NCBI GenBank assembly: GCA_963763085.1
Contig: CAVXNB010000008.1
Coordinates: forward strand, 372,001 to 436,000
DNA from: CAVXNB01 sp963763085
Lineage (GTDB): Bacteria > Actinomycetota > Acidimicrobiia > Acidimicrobiales > Bog-793
Reading direction: 5' to 3'
DNA length: 64,000 nt
A program made the translations under genes and the position numbers. A model generated the notes under the pieces. That model saw only the letters and a program-made list of their open reading frames with translations. It was not told where the DNA came from and did no database searches. Positions 44,862-54,751 of this stretch are shown piece by piece. How positions within the stretch are numbered: position 1 is the first letter of the stretch; the number at the start of each line of letters is the position of its first letter.

Positions 44862-45254
44862 GTGGCAACCAACAATGAGATAGTCCAAGCGGCCTACGGC
44901 AGCTTTGCGACGGGTGATGTGCCAGCTGTTGTCGCCATAATGGATCCCGAAATCGAGTGGACCGAGGCCGAGGGGTTCCCACTTTACGACGGCACGTTCG
45001 TCGGCCCCCAGGAGGTCGTCGAGCGCGTCTTCATGCGCCTTTCGGAGATCGGCGACAACTTCTCGGTAGTTGCTACCCAGTTCATTGCTGAGGGCGACAC
45101 GGTGGTTGCTGTCGGTACGTATACGTGGAACCACAAGGTCTCTGGCGAGCCCGCCGAAGTGAAGATGGTTCACGTGTGGACCCTCGCCAACGGAAAGGTC
45201 ACCCGGTTCCAGCAACACGTGGACACGGCCAAGGTGCGCGAGCTCATCGCCTGA
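44862..45254 (+). CDS. SnoaL/NTF2-like protein
   Basis: 130 residues from GTG 44862, after AAGGGGAGAG. The cone-shaped NTF2-like fold is recognisable: NNEIVQAAYGSFATGDV (helix 1), ALMDPE-like VVAIMDPEIEWTEAEG, GTFVGPQEVVERVF, TQFIAEGDTVVAVG, and the closing VWTLANGKVTRFQQHVDT. SnoaL-like proteins include cyclases, hydrolases and ligand-binding proteins. The frame is open upstream through the hairpin, but the start is set by the ribosome site. Its place after the NHLP gene may be chance. Substrate unknown. Confidence 0.82.
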   Translation: MATNNEIVQAAYGSFATGDVPAVVAIMDPEIEWTEAEGFPLYDGTFVGPQEVVERVFMRLSEIGDNFSVVATQFIAEGDTVVAVGTYTWNHKVSGEPAEVKMVHVWTLANGKVTRFQQHVDTAKVRELIA

Positions 45255-45300
45255 ACCACTCTCGGCGACGGCAATGCCTGCCGGTAACCCGATACGGGCG

Positions 45301-48300
45301 CTAGCCCGGTGTCTCTTCAGTCCCGGTAGCTCGATTCAGCCGTTCCAGGAACGGCTTGGCGCCGGAGCTGGGTGAAGATGTCCCTGGCCTCCTTGGCCGC
45401 AGTGGCGTCCGGGTGATCGGCTCCGAGCAACGAGACGAGGTCCAGCTCGCAGAGTGCGAGATCAAGCGTGCAGTCGAGCGACCGCCAGCCCTCGATCGCC
45501 TCCCGGTACGCCTTTGCGGCCGCATCGGTCCGATCTTCGAGGGCCGCCAACCCGGCTTCGACGGTGAGCCGCTCGGCCGCCATCCAGCGGCCCCGGAAGC
45601 CCTTCATCGCCGACAGGGCCTGTTGCGCACGCTCGGCGTCGTGCAGCCAGAGAGCAGCGCGCGCCTGAACCGCGAGAGCATGCGGACTGTTGAACCCCAA
45701 CGGATCGGCGGACACGGCGTCCGCCGCCTCGCGGTTCGCCGCTTCGAGGTCGCCGGCCGCGAGGCTGACGAATGCGCGAGCCCTCAGGTAGGTGGTTCGC
45801 GACGAGAGGAACTCCGTCGTGGCGGCAAGGTCGGCATACTGTTCGAGGCGGGCCGAGGCTTCTGACGGGTCTCCGGTGAGCGCCGCGAGCATCGCCACCA
45901 ACCATTCGAGCCACGATCTCTGATGTCCCGCAAGCTCTCGCTGTCCGAGCTCGATGAACGCGACACGGGTGTGAGCCCATTCTCCGAGCAGGATCGAGAG
46001 CTCGGCGCCGTTGAGCAGGTTCGTGATCTCGAGTCCTCTGTGCCCGGCCCGCCTGGCCAGCTCCGCGGCCTCGATCGCCGCGGACAGCGCCTCGCGCACG
46101 TCGTCCGGTTGCAGGAAGATGCTCAGGAACAGCTCACCGCTCGCCTGCTCCAAGCGGGAACCGGCTGCGTCGGCGAGAGCCACCTGCCCTCGGGCCAGGA
46201 CGACGGCTTCCCGGTGCCGCCCGAGACCGAAGAGAGCGCCCGCTCTGGTGCCGATGGCTCGGGCGAGCAGCTCGGCGTCGTCGAGGCTCTCGGCGAGGAT
46301 GAGCGCCGTTTCGGCCCACTCCAGTGCCCGCTCGTATGAGTTGTTGTGAAGCGTTGACGAGAGCTCGCAGGCGAGGTCGGCTCTTACGCGGTCGTCGCCA
46401 CCCGCCCCGATGGCCACGAAGGCGTGTTCCGCGCGCTCGACGGCATCCGAGAAACGACTCAGGCCATACGCGAGCGAGCGGACCAGGAGAACTGTTGCGC
46501 GGCCGACGGCGGTGGTGTCGCCGGCTACCTGGTACAGGCCGATGGCCTCCTCCAGATGGAGCACCGCCGCCTCGTTCGCCGCAGCACGCCCGGCCGCCTC
46601 GCCGGCGAGCTCGAGCAGAGGGGCCCGCTCGGAGCCGCCGGCGGTCACTTCAAGAGCCTGCTCGAAGAAACCGACCGCCTGCTCGGGAGAGCCGAGCGAG
46701 AGCGCACGTCGGCCGGCGCGTGAAAGCCAGTCCCGGGCACCGACAGCGATGTCCTCGGCCTCGGGACCTTCAGGAGCCGCGCGGTGTGCCTCGAGGAAGT
46801 GAGCCGCCACGACCGCGCTGAGCTCGTCGTCGTCGAGAGACTCGAAGTGGCGGGCGACGGCGAGGTGTTTGGCGCTGCGGTCCCGCCTTGCCAACGTCGA
46901 GCTGGCCACCTCTCCGATCAGGCCCTGGACGAACCCGTACTGACCCCGTTCGGGCGAGCGGGGGTCGGTGTCGAGAGTGAGGAACTCCTTTCGGACGAGG
47001 TCCCTGAGATTGGCCTCGAGCGTTGCGCGATCGCCACCGTGGACGACGGCCAAGGCCTCGGTCGGGAACGACTTGCCAAGGACGGCGGCGTCTTGAAGGA
47101 GCGATCGCTGTTCTTGCGGCAACGCGTCGAGGCGCGACGCGATGAACGCCTGGAGGGTCTCGGGGATCTCGAGGGAGCCGAGCTCGCCGGCGACGCTGTA
47201 GACGCCGCCGCGCTCGAGCAGCACTCCCCGGTCGACCAGCATGCGGACGGTCTCGACGGCGTAGAGAGGGACGCCCTCGGCGCGTTCGAGCAGCTTTGCC
47301 GACACTTCGCCGGGAAGGCCCTGGACGAAACCGTCGAGGAGCTCGACCATGGCCCGGTCGGAGAGCGGCTCGAGGTGCAGCGAGGTGAAGCTGCGCTGGC
47401 CGGCTCCCCAGTTGGGTCTCCGGTCGATCAGCTCGGGGCGGGCGAGCGTGATCACCATCAGGGGGTGGTTGCGCGACCACTCGAGGATCGACTCGACGAA
47501 GTCGATGAGCCCCGGGTCGGCCCACTGCAGGTCTTCGAAGACCATGACCGTCGGACCGCGCAACGAGATTCCCTCGAAGAACGCCCGCCAAGCCGAGAAG
47601 AGCTCCTCACGGTCGCCGGCCGGGGCTTCGACGAGCCCGAGAAGGTGGGCGAGCCGCGGTTCGATCCATCTTCGCTCGTCGGGATCGGAGACGAACTCGG
47701 CCACCGAGGCCGCGAGCTTGGCCCTGGACGAGGCGGCGTCCTCGGATTCGTTGATGGCGGCGCGCATCCTCACCATCTCGCCGAGCGCCCAGAACGTGAT
47801 GCCCTCCCCGTAGGCGGGGGAGCGGCCCTGGTGCCAGTAGACGGTCTCGGCGAGGCCGTCCACGTACTTCAGGAACTCCCAGGACAGACGGCTCTTGCCG
47901 ATGCCGGGGATGCCCGTCACCGACACGAGGCGGGCCCGTTGCTCTCGCGAGGTGGCGTGGAGCAGGTCCTTGATGAGTCGAAGCTCCTCGTCCCGACCGA
48001 CGAACGGGGGCTCCAGGCGCTCAGATCGTCCGACGCCCTTGCGCTGGGCCACGACCCGAAGCGCCCGCCAGGCCTGGACCGCCTCCTCCTTGCCCTTCAG
48101 GTGGAGCGTTCCGACCTCGGTGAAGGCGATAGCGCCCGAGGCGGCCCGCCAAGTGGACTCGTCGACGAGCACGGCGCCCGGCGGGGCAACGCTTTGGACC
48201 CTCGAGGCCGAGTTGACGGTGTCTCCGAGCACCATGCCTTCTGCCACCTTGCCGATCGTGATCGCCACCTCTCCGGTGACGATCCCGGCTCGGGCTGCCA

Positions 48301-48817
48301 GCTCCACGCCGGACTCGACTCCGAGCTCGGTGACCGACGCCACCACCTCGAGGGCCGCGCGGACGGCCCGCTCAGCATCGTCCTCGTTCGCGACCGGTGC
48401 TCCCCAGATCGCCATGACCGCGTCCCCGATGAACTTCTCGACCGTGCCTGCGTAGTGGCCGATGATGGCTTGGGCGCGCTCGAAGTAGAGGGAGAGGAGA
48501 TCTCTGATCTCCTCGGGGTCCCGTTTCTCGGCGAGAGGCGTGAAGCCGACGAGATCGACGAAAAGAACCGAGCACAGCCGACGCTCGGTGGTGGGGCCCG
48601 GTGCAACCGCCGAGGCCCGAGCGGACTCGAGGGCGCCCCCGGCGAGCGGCGCCGACCCTACGGGTGGTGTGAGGGTCGTGCCGCACTCGTTGCAGAACCT
48701 GGCGTGCGAGGGAAGCACAGTCCCGCAATTCGGGCAGCCGCGCGCGAGGGCGTGGCCGCAGGCCAGACAGAACTTGCTGCCCGGCGGGTTGTCGGCCTCG
48801 CAAGCTGCGCAACGCAT
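45301..48817 (-). CDS. Zinc-ribbon / class III adenylate cyclase / AAA ATPase / TPR regulator, paralogue 2
   Basis: The main frame gives 1166 residues and stops at 45317, but its last ~15 residues (after IFTQL) do not match paralogue 1. A one-base shift at about 45361-45366 restores GAKPFLERLNRA, as in paralogue 1 (GAKPFLERLDRA), and the end moves to 45301. Otherwise it is collinear with 33489-37037: zinc ribbons (CAACE...CLAC, CPNCG...CNEC), cyclase metal Asp at 88 and 132, Asn/Arg in TVNSASR, Walker A GIPGIGKS, Walker B MVFEDLQWAD and TPR helices. The two copies are about 8 kb apart in the same direction, a duplication with divergence. The partner or ligand is unknown. Confidence 0.9.
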
Positions 48818-48869
48818 CGGTCACCTCCGTTGCCCGAAGGCTAATGACCCAGGACGCAGACGTGCGCCA

Positions 48870-50024
48870 TCAGCGCAGCGGATTCGATCCGGCCAAAGCG
48901 AGAAGCTCCCGACTGACGTAAAGCTTCGACGGTTGCCCTCGGCCGCGGGCCACGGTCCCGTAAGCCAGCAGGACGTCTCTCTCGGCGAGCTGTCGCAGAG
49001 CGTCGAGCGCGCCCTTGTTGGTCACCCCGAGCGCGCTCGAGAGCACATCTGTCGTCAGGACGAGATGGCGGGGCAGCAGGTCGAGCACCGCCCAGGCAGC
49101 GGCGTCGCTGCGGAGCGGGCGCGTCCCGTCGCTGAGTCGCTCCCGCCAACGCGTCTTCAGGGCGTTCACCTCCGAAATGAGTTGACGCTGCGCACGCCCG
49201 CCGCCGCGCACCGCGTCGGCGAACCATTGCACCCAGTCATCGAGCCGCCCGAACCGGTATCGGACCAACCCGGACGAGTAACCACCGACGTCCGCCGCGA
49301 TCGCGACGCTGACCGGGGGCGGGGTGACCAGCGATAGGCGCCTCGTCAAGGCCCACGCCACGAGGACTCTCCCCACCCGGCCGTTCCCGTCTGCAAAGGG
49401 GTGGATGGTTTCGAACTGCGCGTGGGCGATGGCCGCCTGAGCGACAGGATCGACGTCCCCGCGATTGGCGTAGAGAACCAGGTCGTCGAGCAACGGACCG
49501 AGCTCGTCTGGCGGAGGGGTCACGAGATGCGCGTTGGTCGGGTCGTTGCCCCCGATCCAGCTCTGCTCGCCTCGGATCACGCCGACGTAGCGTTCGGGTG
49601 TCGGGCTGCCGGTCATCAGCGTGCGATGCCACTCGCACAGCGCTTCCACCGAGAGCGACGTCGTCGCGGCGGTCGCGATCGCGCCGGTGACGGCTGCGAG
49701 GTTGGACGCCACCCACGCGGCGCTCGTACCGCCCGGAGCGAGCTTTTCCTCCGCGAGCACGATGTCCACGACCGGCGCCTTGATGCCTTCGATGTAGGAG
49801 GAGGCCACACCTTCCGAGCGCAACAGCAGGTGTGCGAGCGCTTCGTAGTCTCCCGTCAGTGCTTCGGCAGCATGCCCGACTTCGGCCGCGGCGGTTGCAG
49901 TACGGGCCACGGTTCGGGCGCTGAGCGTCAGGTCGCGATCTGCGAGCAGCGTCGGAACAAAGGCGTGGACTCGCCGCCCACGCCAGACGATGTCAATCTC
50001 ACGTCCAGCCAGCTCGTTGGCCAT
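48870..50024 (-). CDS. Fic-family AMP transferase with N-terminal inhibitory motif and C-terminal winged helix
   Basis: 384 residues from ATG 50024, with GAGGTG ahead; the longer frame upstream is not used. The inhibitory helix SSYIEG (75-80) matches S/TxxxE(G/N), so activity is auto-inhibited. The active-site motif is HPFADGNGRVGR (208-219), with the phosphate-binding Asn and Arg. The last ~70 residues (LVLTTDVLSSALGVTNKGALDAL) are a winged helix, so the protein may repress its own gene through the perfect palindrome in its leader. Fic enzymes attach AMP to protein hydroxyls. The target is unknown. Confidence 0.92.
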   Translation of the reverse strand: MANELAGREIDIVWRGRRVHAFVPTLLADRDLTLSARTVARTATAAAEVGHAAEALTGDYEALAHLLLRSEGVASSYIEGIKAPVVDIVLAEEKLAPGGTSAAWVASNLAAVTGAIATAATTSLSVEALCEWHRTLMTGSPTPERYVGVIRGEQSWIGGNDPTNAHLVTPPPDELGPLLDDLVLYANRGDVDPVAQAAIAHAQFETIHPFADGNGRVGRVLVAWALTRRLSLVTPPPVSVAIAADVGGYSSGLVRYRFGRLDDWVQWFADAVRGGGRAQRQLISEVNALKTRWRERLSDGTRPLRSDAAAWAVLDLLPRHLVLTTDVLSSALGVTNKGALDALRQLAERDVLLAYGTVARGRGQPSKLYVSRELLALAGSNPLR

Positions 50025-50035
50025 GCCACCTCGTA

Positions 50036-50069
50036 ATAACTTACCGATCGAAGTGTATCGGTAAGTTAT
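50036..50069. promoter_or_regulatory. 13-bp inverted-repeat operator upstream of fic
   Basis: ATAACTTACCGAT (50036-50048) and ATCGGTAAGTTAT (50057-50069) are exact inverse copies, 8 bases apart. The palindrome starts 12 bases before the fic start and also faces the small ORF at 50099, so it can control both. A self-repressing Fic (winged helix) is the likely ligand. Confidence 0.8.
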
Positions 50070-50098
50070 AGCGCTTCGGACGGTAAGGAGTCGAACTC

Positions 50099-50221
50099 GT
50101 GCACTACCCGCTTGTCGGCGGACACTTCGACTGGCTATGGGTGCTGAACCTGGTCGTGTGGATGGCAGCATTCGTACCTGGCGCCGTTTGGCAGTACCGC
50201 CGGGACACCGCCAGAGTGTGA
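50099..50221 (+). CDS. Small hydrophobic peptide divergent from fic
   Basis: 40 residues: the GTG start follows GGTAAGGAG by 8 bases. A single hydrophobic helix DWLWVLNLVVWMAAFVPG is followed by WQYRRDTARV, with positive charges, so it would sit in the membrane with the C-terminus inside. It shares the palindrome with fic. It is too short for sure prediction; it could be a chance ORF, though the ribosome site is good. Confidence 0.35.
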   Translation: MHYPLVGGHFDWLWVLNLVVWMAAFVPGAVWQYRRDTARV

Positions 50222-50284
50222 CCTGCTCGTCGCGAACGGCTCGCCGGACGGCGCCACGACACGTGCGCGGGCTCGCCTTCGGGG

Positions 50285-50818
50285 TCAGCATCCCCGCTGG
50301 AAGATCAAGGCGCTCGTAAGCGCCGCCCACTCGTACGGGACGTTGAGCAACCATTGCTCGAGCCCGCCGGGGCTGGCGGGGTCGAACAAGAGCACGCCGT
50401 GGAAGCAGCGATCAAAACGGATCCGAGCGCGGGTGGTTTGAGGAACGCTTGGTATCAACAACAACCGGTGCCAGTGATGCGCGGCGGCCAAGCGGGCGAC
50501 AGCACGCGCCTCGCCCCTTGTGCTGGCCGGGTTCGGTGTGAAGCAGATGACCTGAACCCCGGCCGGGGCCTTGGGGCACGGGTTCGGCCAAGTGTTCGAG
50601 ACGACCAGGATCGGAGCGTAACCGTCGCGGGCCAGGGTCAAACCCTTCTGTACCCGGTCGCCAGAGCCAGCAAGGACCACGATCGCGTCGACCCTCTCAG
50701 GTGCGTTGGTGGCGGGTCGTACAAATAGCACCAAAGTGGATACCAGGAATGCAATGATCAGTGCCGCAAGCGTCCCAACCAGTACGCGGTGACGGCGAGT
50801 CCACCGAAAGCGGGCCAC
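50285..50818 (-). CDS. YdcF-like (DUF218) membrane-anchored protein
   Basis: 177 residues. An N-terminal membrane helix (VLVGTLAALIIAFLVSTLVLF) follows RWTRRH, so the rest lies outside. The DUF218 domain shows DAIVVLAGSGDRVQKGLTLARDGYAPILVVSN and a later ARAVARLAAAHHWHRLLLIPS. The family has a Rossmann-like fold that may bind nucleotides; its function is unknown in most cases, with links to cell-wall and vancomycin-related proteins. It is short for the family but complete. Confidence 0.75.
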   Translation of the reverse strand: MARFRWTRRHRVLVGTLAALIIAFLVSTLVLFVRPATNAPERVDAIVVLAGSGDRVQKGLTLARDGYAPILVVSNTWPNPCPKAPAGVQVICFTPNPASTRGEARAVARLAAAHHWHRLLLIPSVPQTTRARIRFDRCFHGVLLFDPASPGGLEQWLLNVPYEWAALTSALIFQRGC

Positions 50819-50909
50819 GACAGCGAAATATTACCCGTCGCCGTCTCAAGCGGACTCCGGGCGAGCTCGAACTCGCATCTCCCGGCGGTGGAGGCCGCGG
50901 AACCGGCTC

Positions 50910-52358
50910 TCATGCGAACACGAGCCGTCCGGACAGCGCGCCGTGTGACAGCACGCTCGCGAGGTGACCGGCCTGGGAGCCGAGTTGCCTGCGGGGACCG
51001 TCGACCGGAGGAAACACCGACCTGATACCGCCGAGGAAGTCGCGGAGCGGCGGAGCCGGAGACCGATCCGCCACGAAGAGCGCTTGGCTCGCGACGAGAG
51101 ACAGGATCGCCAGGACTCCATCGAGACACTCCGCACAGCGACGTTCCTTTGCGTAAGCGAGGAATGTCGGGGAGCTCACGTCGTCGCGGGCGTCGTTCAC
51201 GCACGCCGGCAGCATCGTCGGAGCCGCGGCAGCGCGAGCCTCCTCGACGTAACCGGTTGCGACCCACCCGAACAGATTGGTCTCCGAGCCGGGCGATTCT
51301 GGCAACGCCAAGAGGTTGGGAAGCTCGGAGACCGCCGCGGTATGCAAGCCGGTGACGTGCCGCTCGGCGACGAGGGCGAGATCCGCCCAAGCGACGTTCA
51401 GTGCGTTGAGTGCCGGGTACGCCATCGCGTTGTGGTAGCCACCCGTTGAAATGAGCCGTCCGCCAGGATGCTCGGCGTCTGGTGGCACGAAGACAGGGTT
51501 GTGAGCAGCCGAGGAGAGCGAGGTGCGCGCGGCCTGTTCGAGATGCGCCACGGCACGCCGCGCCTGTCCGAGGACGCGCGGCAGGATCCGGTAGCTCACC
51601 GGCGCCTGCTGCTCGAGACGGTTGGCCGTCTCCGCTCCCAAGAGGTGCGTGCGCAGTTCGCGGAGAGCGGCGGCCTCGTGCTCGTCGCCCCAGAGGTGAT
51701 CAAGCGCGGCGTCGTAGGCTTCGAGCGGTGCGCGGAGCGCTTCCACGGACAACGCGAACACGACCTCGGCGTTCTCGAGGCGGTGCCGTGCGTGCAGAGC
51801 GGTGTCTGCAACCAGCGCGGCGGAGCACGGCGACCCGTTCACGAGAGTCATCCACTCGCCCTCCTCGAAGTCGCCGGTGAACGTCTCGCTCATCACGTGC
51901 ATCATCGGGAGGATCTCTCCGGCGCCCACCTGACCGTCGAGCGGCACTCTCGGCAAAGGCCCGTCCAGCAGCGCGGCAACACGATCGGCAACCAAAGGCC
52001 GCGTCTTCGCGTTTCCCTCGACGAAGTCAGCCAGCCGCGCGAAGACGATTCCCCGGACGACCCGCTCGTCGAGTTCGCCTCCCCCGAAGCCGCGACCCGT
52101 GCCGAGCATCGCGGTTCCGGTCGCCCAAGCCGCCTGGTCCTCCGGCTCCACTTGGACTTTCACCTCGATGCCCGGCCGGCTGGTGACCCCATACATGAAG
52201 GCCGTCCGATCCTGTTCGAGCAGCGCGACGAAGGCAGACCTGGCGTCTTCCATGGCGCGGCGTGCCACGTCGCCGATCTCCACGGGCTCTCGGTCTACCG
52301 TGACGCGGCGGAAATTCTCGAGCGTGAAATCGGCGCGTCGGTTGAGGATGACGGTCAT
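50910..52358 (-). CDS. Aromatic-amino-acid/histidine ammonia-lyase homologue lacking the MIO serine
   Basis: 482 residues, normal length for the HAL/PAL family. The fold markers are present: YGVTSRPG (56-63) for YGVNTGFG, LVNGSPCSAA for the LINGT region, YHNAMAYPALNAL for the conserved His/Asn loop, and SSAAHNPVFVPP. At the MIO position (ordinary GxVGASGDLAP) the sequence is DGQVGAGEILP (141-151): the middle Ser of Ala-Ser-Gly is gone while the flanks stay aligned. The MIO cofactor cannot form, so the usual lyase chemistry is not expected. The gene is otherwise intact. It may have a new reaction or be a non-catalytic partner. The SRPBCC gene lies 37 bases upstream in the same direction. Confidence 0.85.
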   Translation of the reverse strand: MTVILNRRADFTLENFRRVTVDREPVEIGDVARRAMEDARSAFVALLEQDRTAFMYGVTSRPGIEVKVQVEPEDQAAWATGTAMLGTGRGFGGGELDERVVRGIVFARLADFVEGNAKTRPLVADRVAALLDGPLPRVPLDGQVGAGEILPMMHVMSETFTGDFEEGEWMTLVNGSPCSAALVADTALHARHRLENAEVVFALSVEALRAPLEAYDAALDHLWGDEHEAAALRELRTHLLGAETANRLEQQAPVSYRILPRVLGQARRAVAHLEQAARTSLSSAAHNPVFVPPDAEHPGGRLISTGGYHNAMAYPALNALNVAWADLALVAERHVTGLHTAAVSELPNLLALPESPGSETNLFGWVATGYVEEARAAAAPTMLPACVNDARDDVSSPTFLAYAKERRCAECLDGVLAILSLVASQALFVADRSPAPPLRDFLGGIRSVFPPVDGPRRQLGSQAGHLASVLSHGALSGRLVFA

Positions 52359-52395
52359 CTCGAGATTCTGCCTTCCGCCGCACAGCTGACGCTAT

Positions 52396-52914
52396 CTAGC
52401 CGACGTCGGGTGCGAGGTCTTCATAGGCAGGTTGGAGTTCGTCCCACCACGCGTCGGCGTCGCAGTGCTCACGCCCGTCGAGGTGGGCTGCGAGGTCTTC
52501 GACATGGATCTGGATCCCCGCCCCGTAGGCGGCGAGCTTGTCCATGGGCAGACCCCGTTCCTCCCAGACCAGGATGGTCCCTTCGCCATCGGCGACCAGC
52601 ACGACCTCGATTACGTTCTCGTCCGGCTCGCCCGGGTTCAGTGTCACCAGCAGCCGCCGTGGGGGCTCGCACGCTTCCACGCGTCCTGTGCCCTCGGAGC
52701 CGCTGGCGAAAAAGCGTCTGTGGAACTCACCGCCGACACGGAGGTCGCCCTCGACCTCACCGATCCAGCGCGCGAGACGGGGGGGATCGGTGATTGCCGA
52801 CCACACGTCGTCCACGTCGGTGTCGAAGCGGTCCTCCATTCGCACTACGCCCTTGCCATCTGCTGATCGCAGGGTGCCCAGGAGGCGGATGCCCGCAGGC
52901 TCATCGTTTGTCAT
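52396..52914 (-). CDS. SRPBCC (AHSA1-like) domain protein
   Basis: 172 residues. The fold opens with RMEDRFDTDVDDVWSAITDPPRLARWIGEVEGDLRVGGEF, typical of the Bet v1/AHSA1 superfamily, then RRFFASGSEGTGRVEACEPP and the C-terminal long helix (KLAAYGAGIQIHVEDLAAHLDG). Such proteins bind hydrophobic ligands or assist chaperones. It has no signal peptide. It precedes the HAL-like gene in the same direction, so the two may share a transcript and a substrate. Confidence 0.85.
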   Translation of the reverse strand: MTNDEPAGIRLLGTLRSADGKGVVRMEDRFDTDVDDVWSAITDPPRLARWIGEVEGDLRVGGEFHRRFFASGSEGTGRVEACEPPRRLLVTLNPGEPDENVIEVVLVADGEGTILVWEERGLPMDKLAAYGAGIQIHVEDLAAHLDGREHCDADAWWDELQPAYEDLAPDVG

Positions 52915-53103
52915 CTGGGGCCTACCTTTCGAGTCGGTCAGTCGATTAGCTACGACCGCGCTGCTCGCCAGAACTCATCGCGGGACCGACGTCGGGTCCG
53001 GCTCTCTACGCCGGCGACCCAGCGTATGCCCCTGGGCGAGACAGTCCCTCACGGAGAGTGCGACTCTCAGTGGAACCCACTGTGCCGTGAGGTCCAGGAC
53101 TCC

Positions 53104-54435
53104 TCACTTCCAGCCGGTGCCGTTCCAGTGCAGGATCAGGGTCTTGGAGCCATGGCCGATCGCATAACCTCCTACTGCCCAAGCGCTATGGGCGGAGGTG
53201 ACGGCCACGCTCGAGAGCCACGCGCCGCCCCCCTCGGAACGGTCTCCCGGACTCGGGCTCGGCACCTGCTTCAAGGAGGTGCCGTTCCAGTGAAGGATCC
53301 AAGTCGACGTAGGGCCGACGCCCTCGCCTGCCCCTCCGACGATCCAAACACTGCGCGCCGAAAGGGCGGACATGCCCCGGAGCCCGCTACCCATATACGG
53401 CTGCCACTTCCGAGCGATCCACACCTTGCCGTTCCAGTGCAGGATCAGGGCAGTGGCGGGGCCGCACCCACAACTAATTCCGCCGACCGCCCAGGCGTTA
53501 CCGACGGAGGTCACGGCCACACCGGTGAGGAACCGCTCGATGTTTCCAATCTCTGGGTTCGGGCTCGGCACCCGCTTCCAAACCTTGCCGTTCCAGTGCA
53601 GGATCAGGATCTTGAAGGGGCCGGCGTTGCCGACTGCCCAGGCGTTTCGAGCGGAGGTGGCGGCCACGCTGGCGAGGGCGGCGTCGGTCCCCGGGCTCGG
53701 GCTGGGCACCTGCTTCCATGAGGTGCCGTTCCAGTGAAGGATCAGCGTCTTACCGCTGCCTGAGGAGCCGACGGCCCAGGCGTTGGTAGCCGAGGTGGCG
53801 GCAACACCGGAGAGATCGCTGCCGGCAGGGCTCGGGCTGGGCACGTTCTTCCAGGCGGTGCCGTTCCAGTGAAGGATAAGTGCCTTGCCATTGGGGTCGG
53901 TACCGGACCCGCCGACCGCCCAGACGTTACTGGCGGACGTGGCGGCCACGCTGTAGAGGATGCTGTGTGCGGGAGCCGGGCTGGGCTCCCGCTTCCAGGC
54001 GGTACCGTTCCAGTGCGCGATCAGGCTCATAGAAGTGCTGGTAAAGAAACCTGTGCCGCCGACCGCCCAGGCGTTACTCGCCGAGATGGCGGCCACGCCA
54101 TTGAGGCGGCCGCTAACGGCGAAGTAGGCCGCTGCGCGCATCGGCGCACCCACGACCGCGGTCGAGCCCGAGGTGCCGAGCGCGCCCCTGGGAACGGGCC
54201 CCTTGAGCTCGGCCAGTTGCTTTCCGATCGCCGGCGTCGTACTCGGAGTCGCGGCCACCGCCGAAGTGGTGCTCGCCAAGAGCGGCAGACAGATCGCACC
54301 CACCGCGAGGATCGCCGACAGGCTTGCGATCCGGGACTTGCGTCGCCGACGAGGTGCTGTGTTGGGCGTCCTGTCAAGCGTCGGAGCGGCGTCAACGCCT
54401 CTGCGGAACCCAAAAATAGGTCGCCCCGTGAGCAT
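53104..54435 (-). CDS. Secreted seven-bladed repeat propeller protein
   Basis: 443 residues from ATG 54435, preceded by GGAGGGG. The N-terminus has RRRRKSR followed by a hydrophobic stretch (LSAILAVGAICLPLLASTTSAVA), a Sec signal. Seven repeats of about 45 residues follow, each with a NAWAVGG-type strand, a LILHWNG strand and a WKxVPSPSPG turn. Seven such units would close a beta-propeller. The function is unknown; the repeats resemble proteins of large actinobacterial exteriors. Recent amplification is likely because the DNA of several units is almost identical. It lies just left of the leftmost tRNA-derived repeat. Confidence 0.85.
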   Translation of the reverse strand: MLTGRPIFGFRRGVDAAPTLDRTPNTAPRRRRKSRIASLSAILAVGAICLPLLASTTSAVAATPSTTPAIGKQLAELKGPVPRGALGTSGSTAVVGAPMRAAAYFAVSGRLNGVAAISASNAWAVGGTGFFTSTSMSLIAHWNGTAWKREPSPAPAHSILYSVAATSASNVWAVGGSGTDPNGKALILHWNGTAWKNVPSPSPAGSDLSGVAATSATNAWAVGSSGSGKTLILHWNGTSWKQVPSPSPGTDAALASVAATSARNAWAVGNAGPFKILILHWNGKVWKRVPSPNPEIGNIERFLTGVAVTSVGNAWAVGGISCGCGPATALILHWNGKVWIARKWQPYMGSGLRGMSALSARSVWIVGGAGEGVGPTSTWILHWNGTSLKQVPSPSPGDRSEGGGAWLSSVAVTSAHSAWAVGGYAIGHGSKTLILHWNGTGWK

Positions 54436-54751
54436 TACCGTGTCCCCTCCGATAAGCGGGGTCCGCGACGGCTCCTCGCAGCTCCAACCGTACACCGCGT
54501 TCTCCCACCCTGCCCTGCGTGTTGAAAGCAGCGCTTACCCGGAGTTTTTCAGCTCGCTCGGAGGTACTCGAAACCCCCTTCTGATCCGTAGTTATTTCGG
54601 ATTGAACGCCATAGCTACCAGGGGGAACGCTAATCGTAGGCGAGCGCTACGGCCACAGTTAGATGGTGTGTCTGAACCCACCAGTCACGCGCGCCGCAAC
54701 CGCTTCCGCTCCCATAGGCGGCACTGTGCCGGATGGCCATAGGCTGCCGCG
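54436..54751. other. Intergenic stretch with att-like repeat A
   Basis: No gene is recognised. It contains the leftmost tRNA-Arg-derived repeat (54555-54592); the rest is unremarkable and less GC-rich. Confidence 0.6.
54555..54592 (-). repeat. tRNA-Arg 3'-half repeat A (att-like remnant)
   Basis: Matches the 3' half of the tRNA-Arg gene at 63890-63963, with an AAC deletion after CGAAACCCC and a changed acceptor end. It marks the left limit of the repeat array and is the most decayed copy. Confidence 0.85.
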
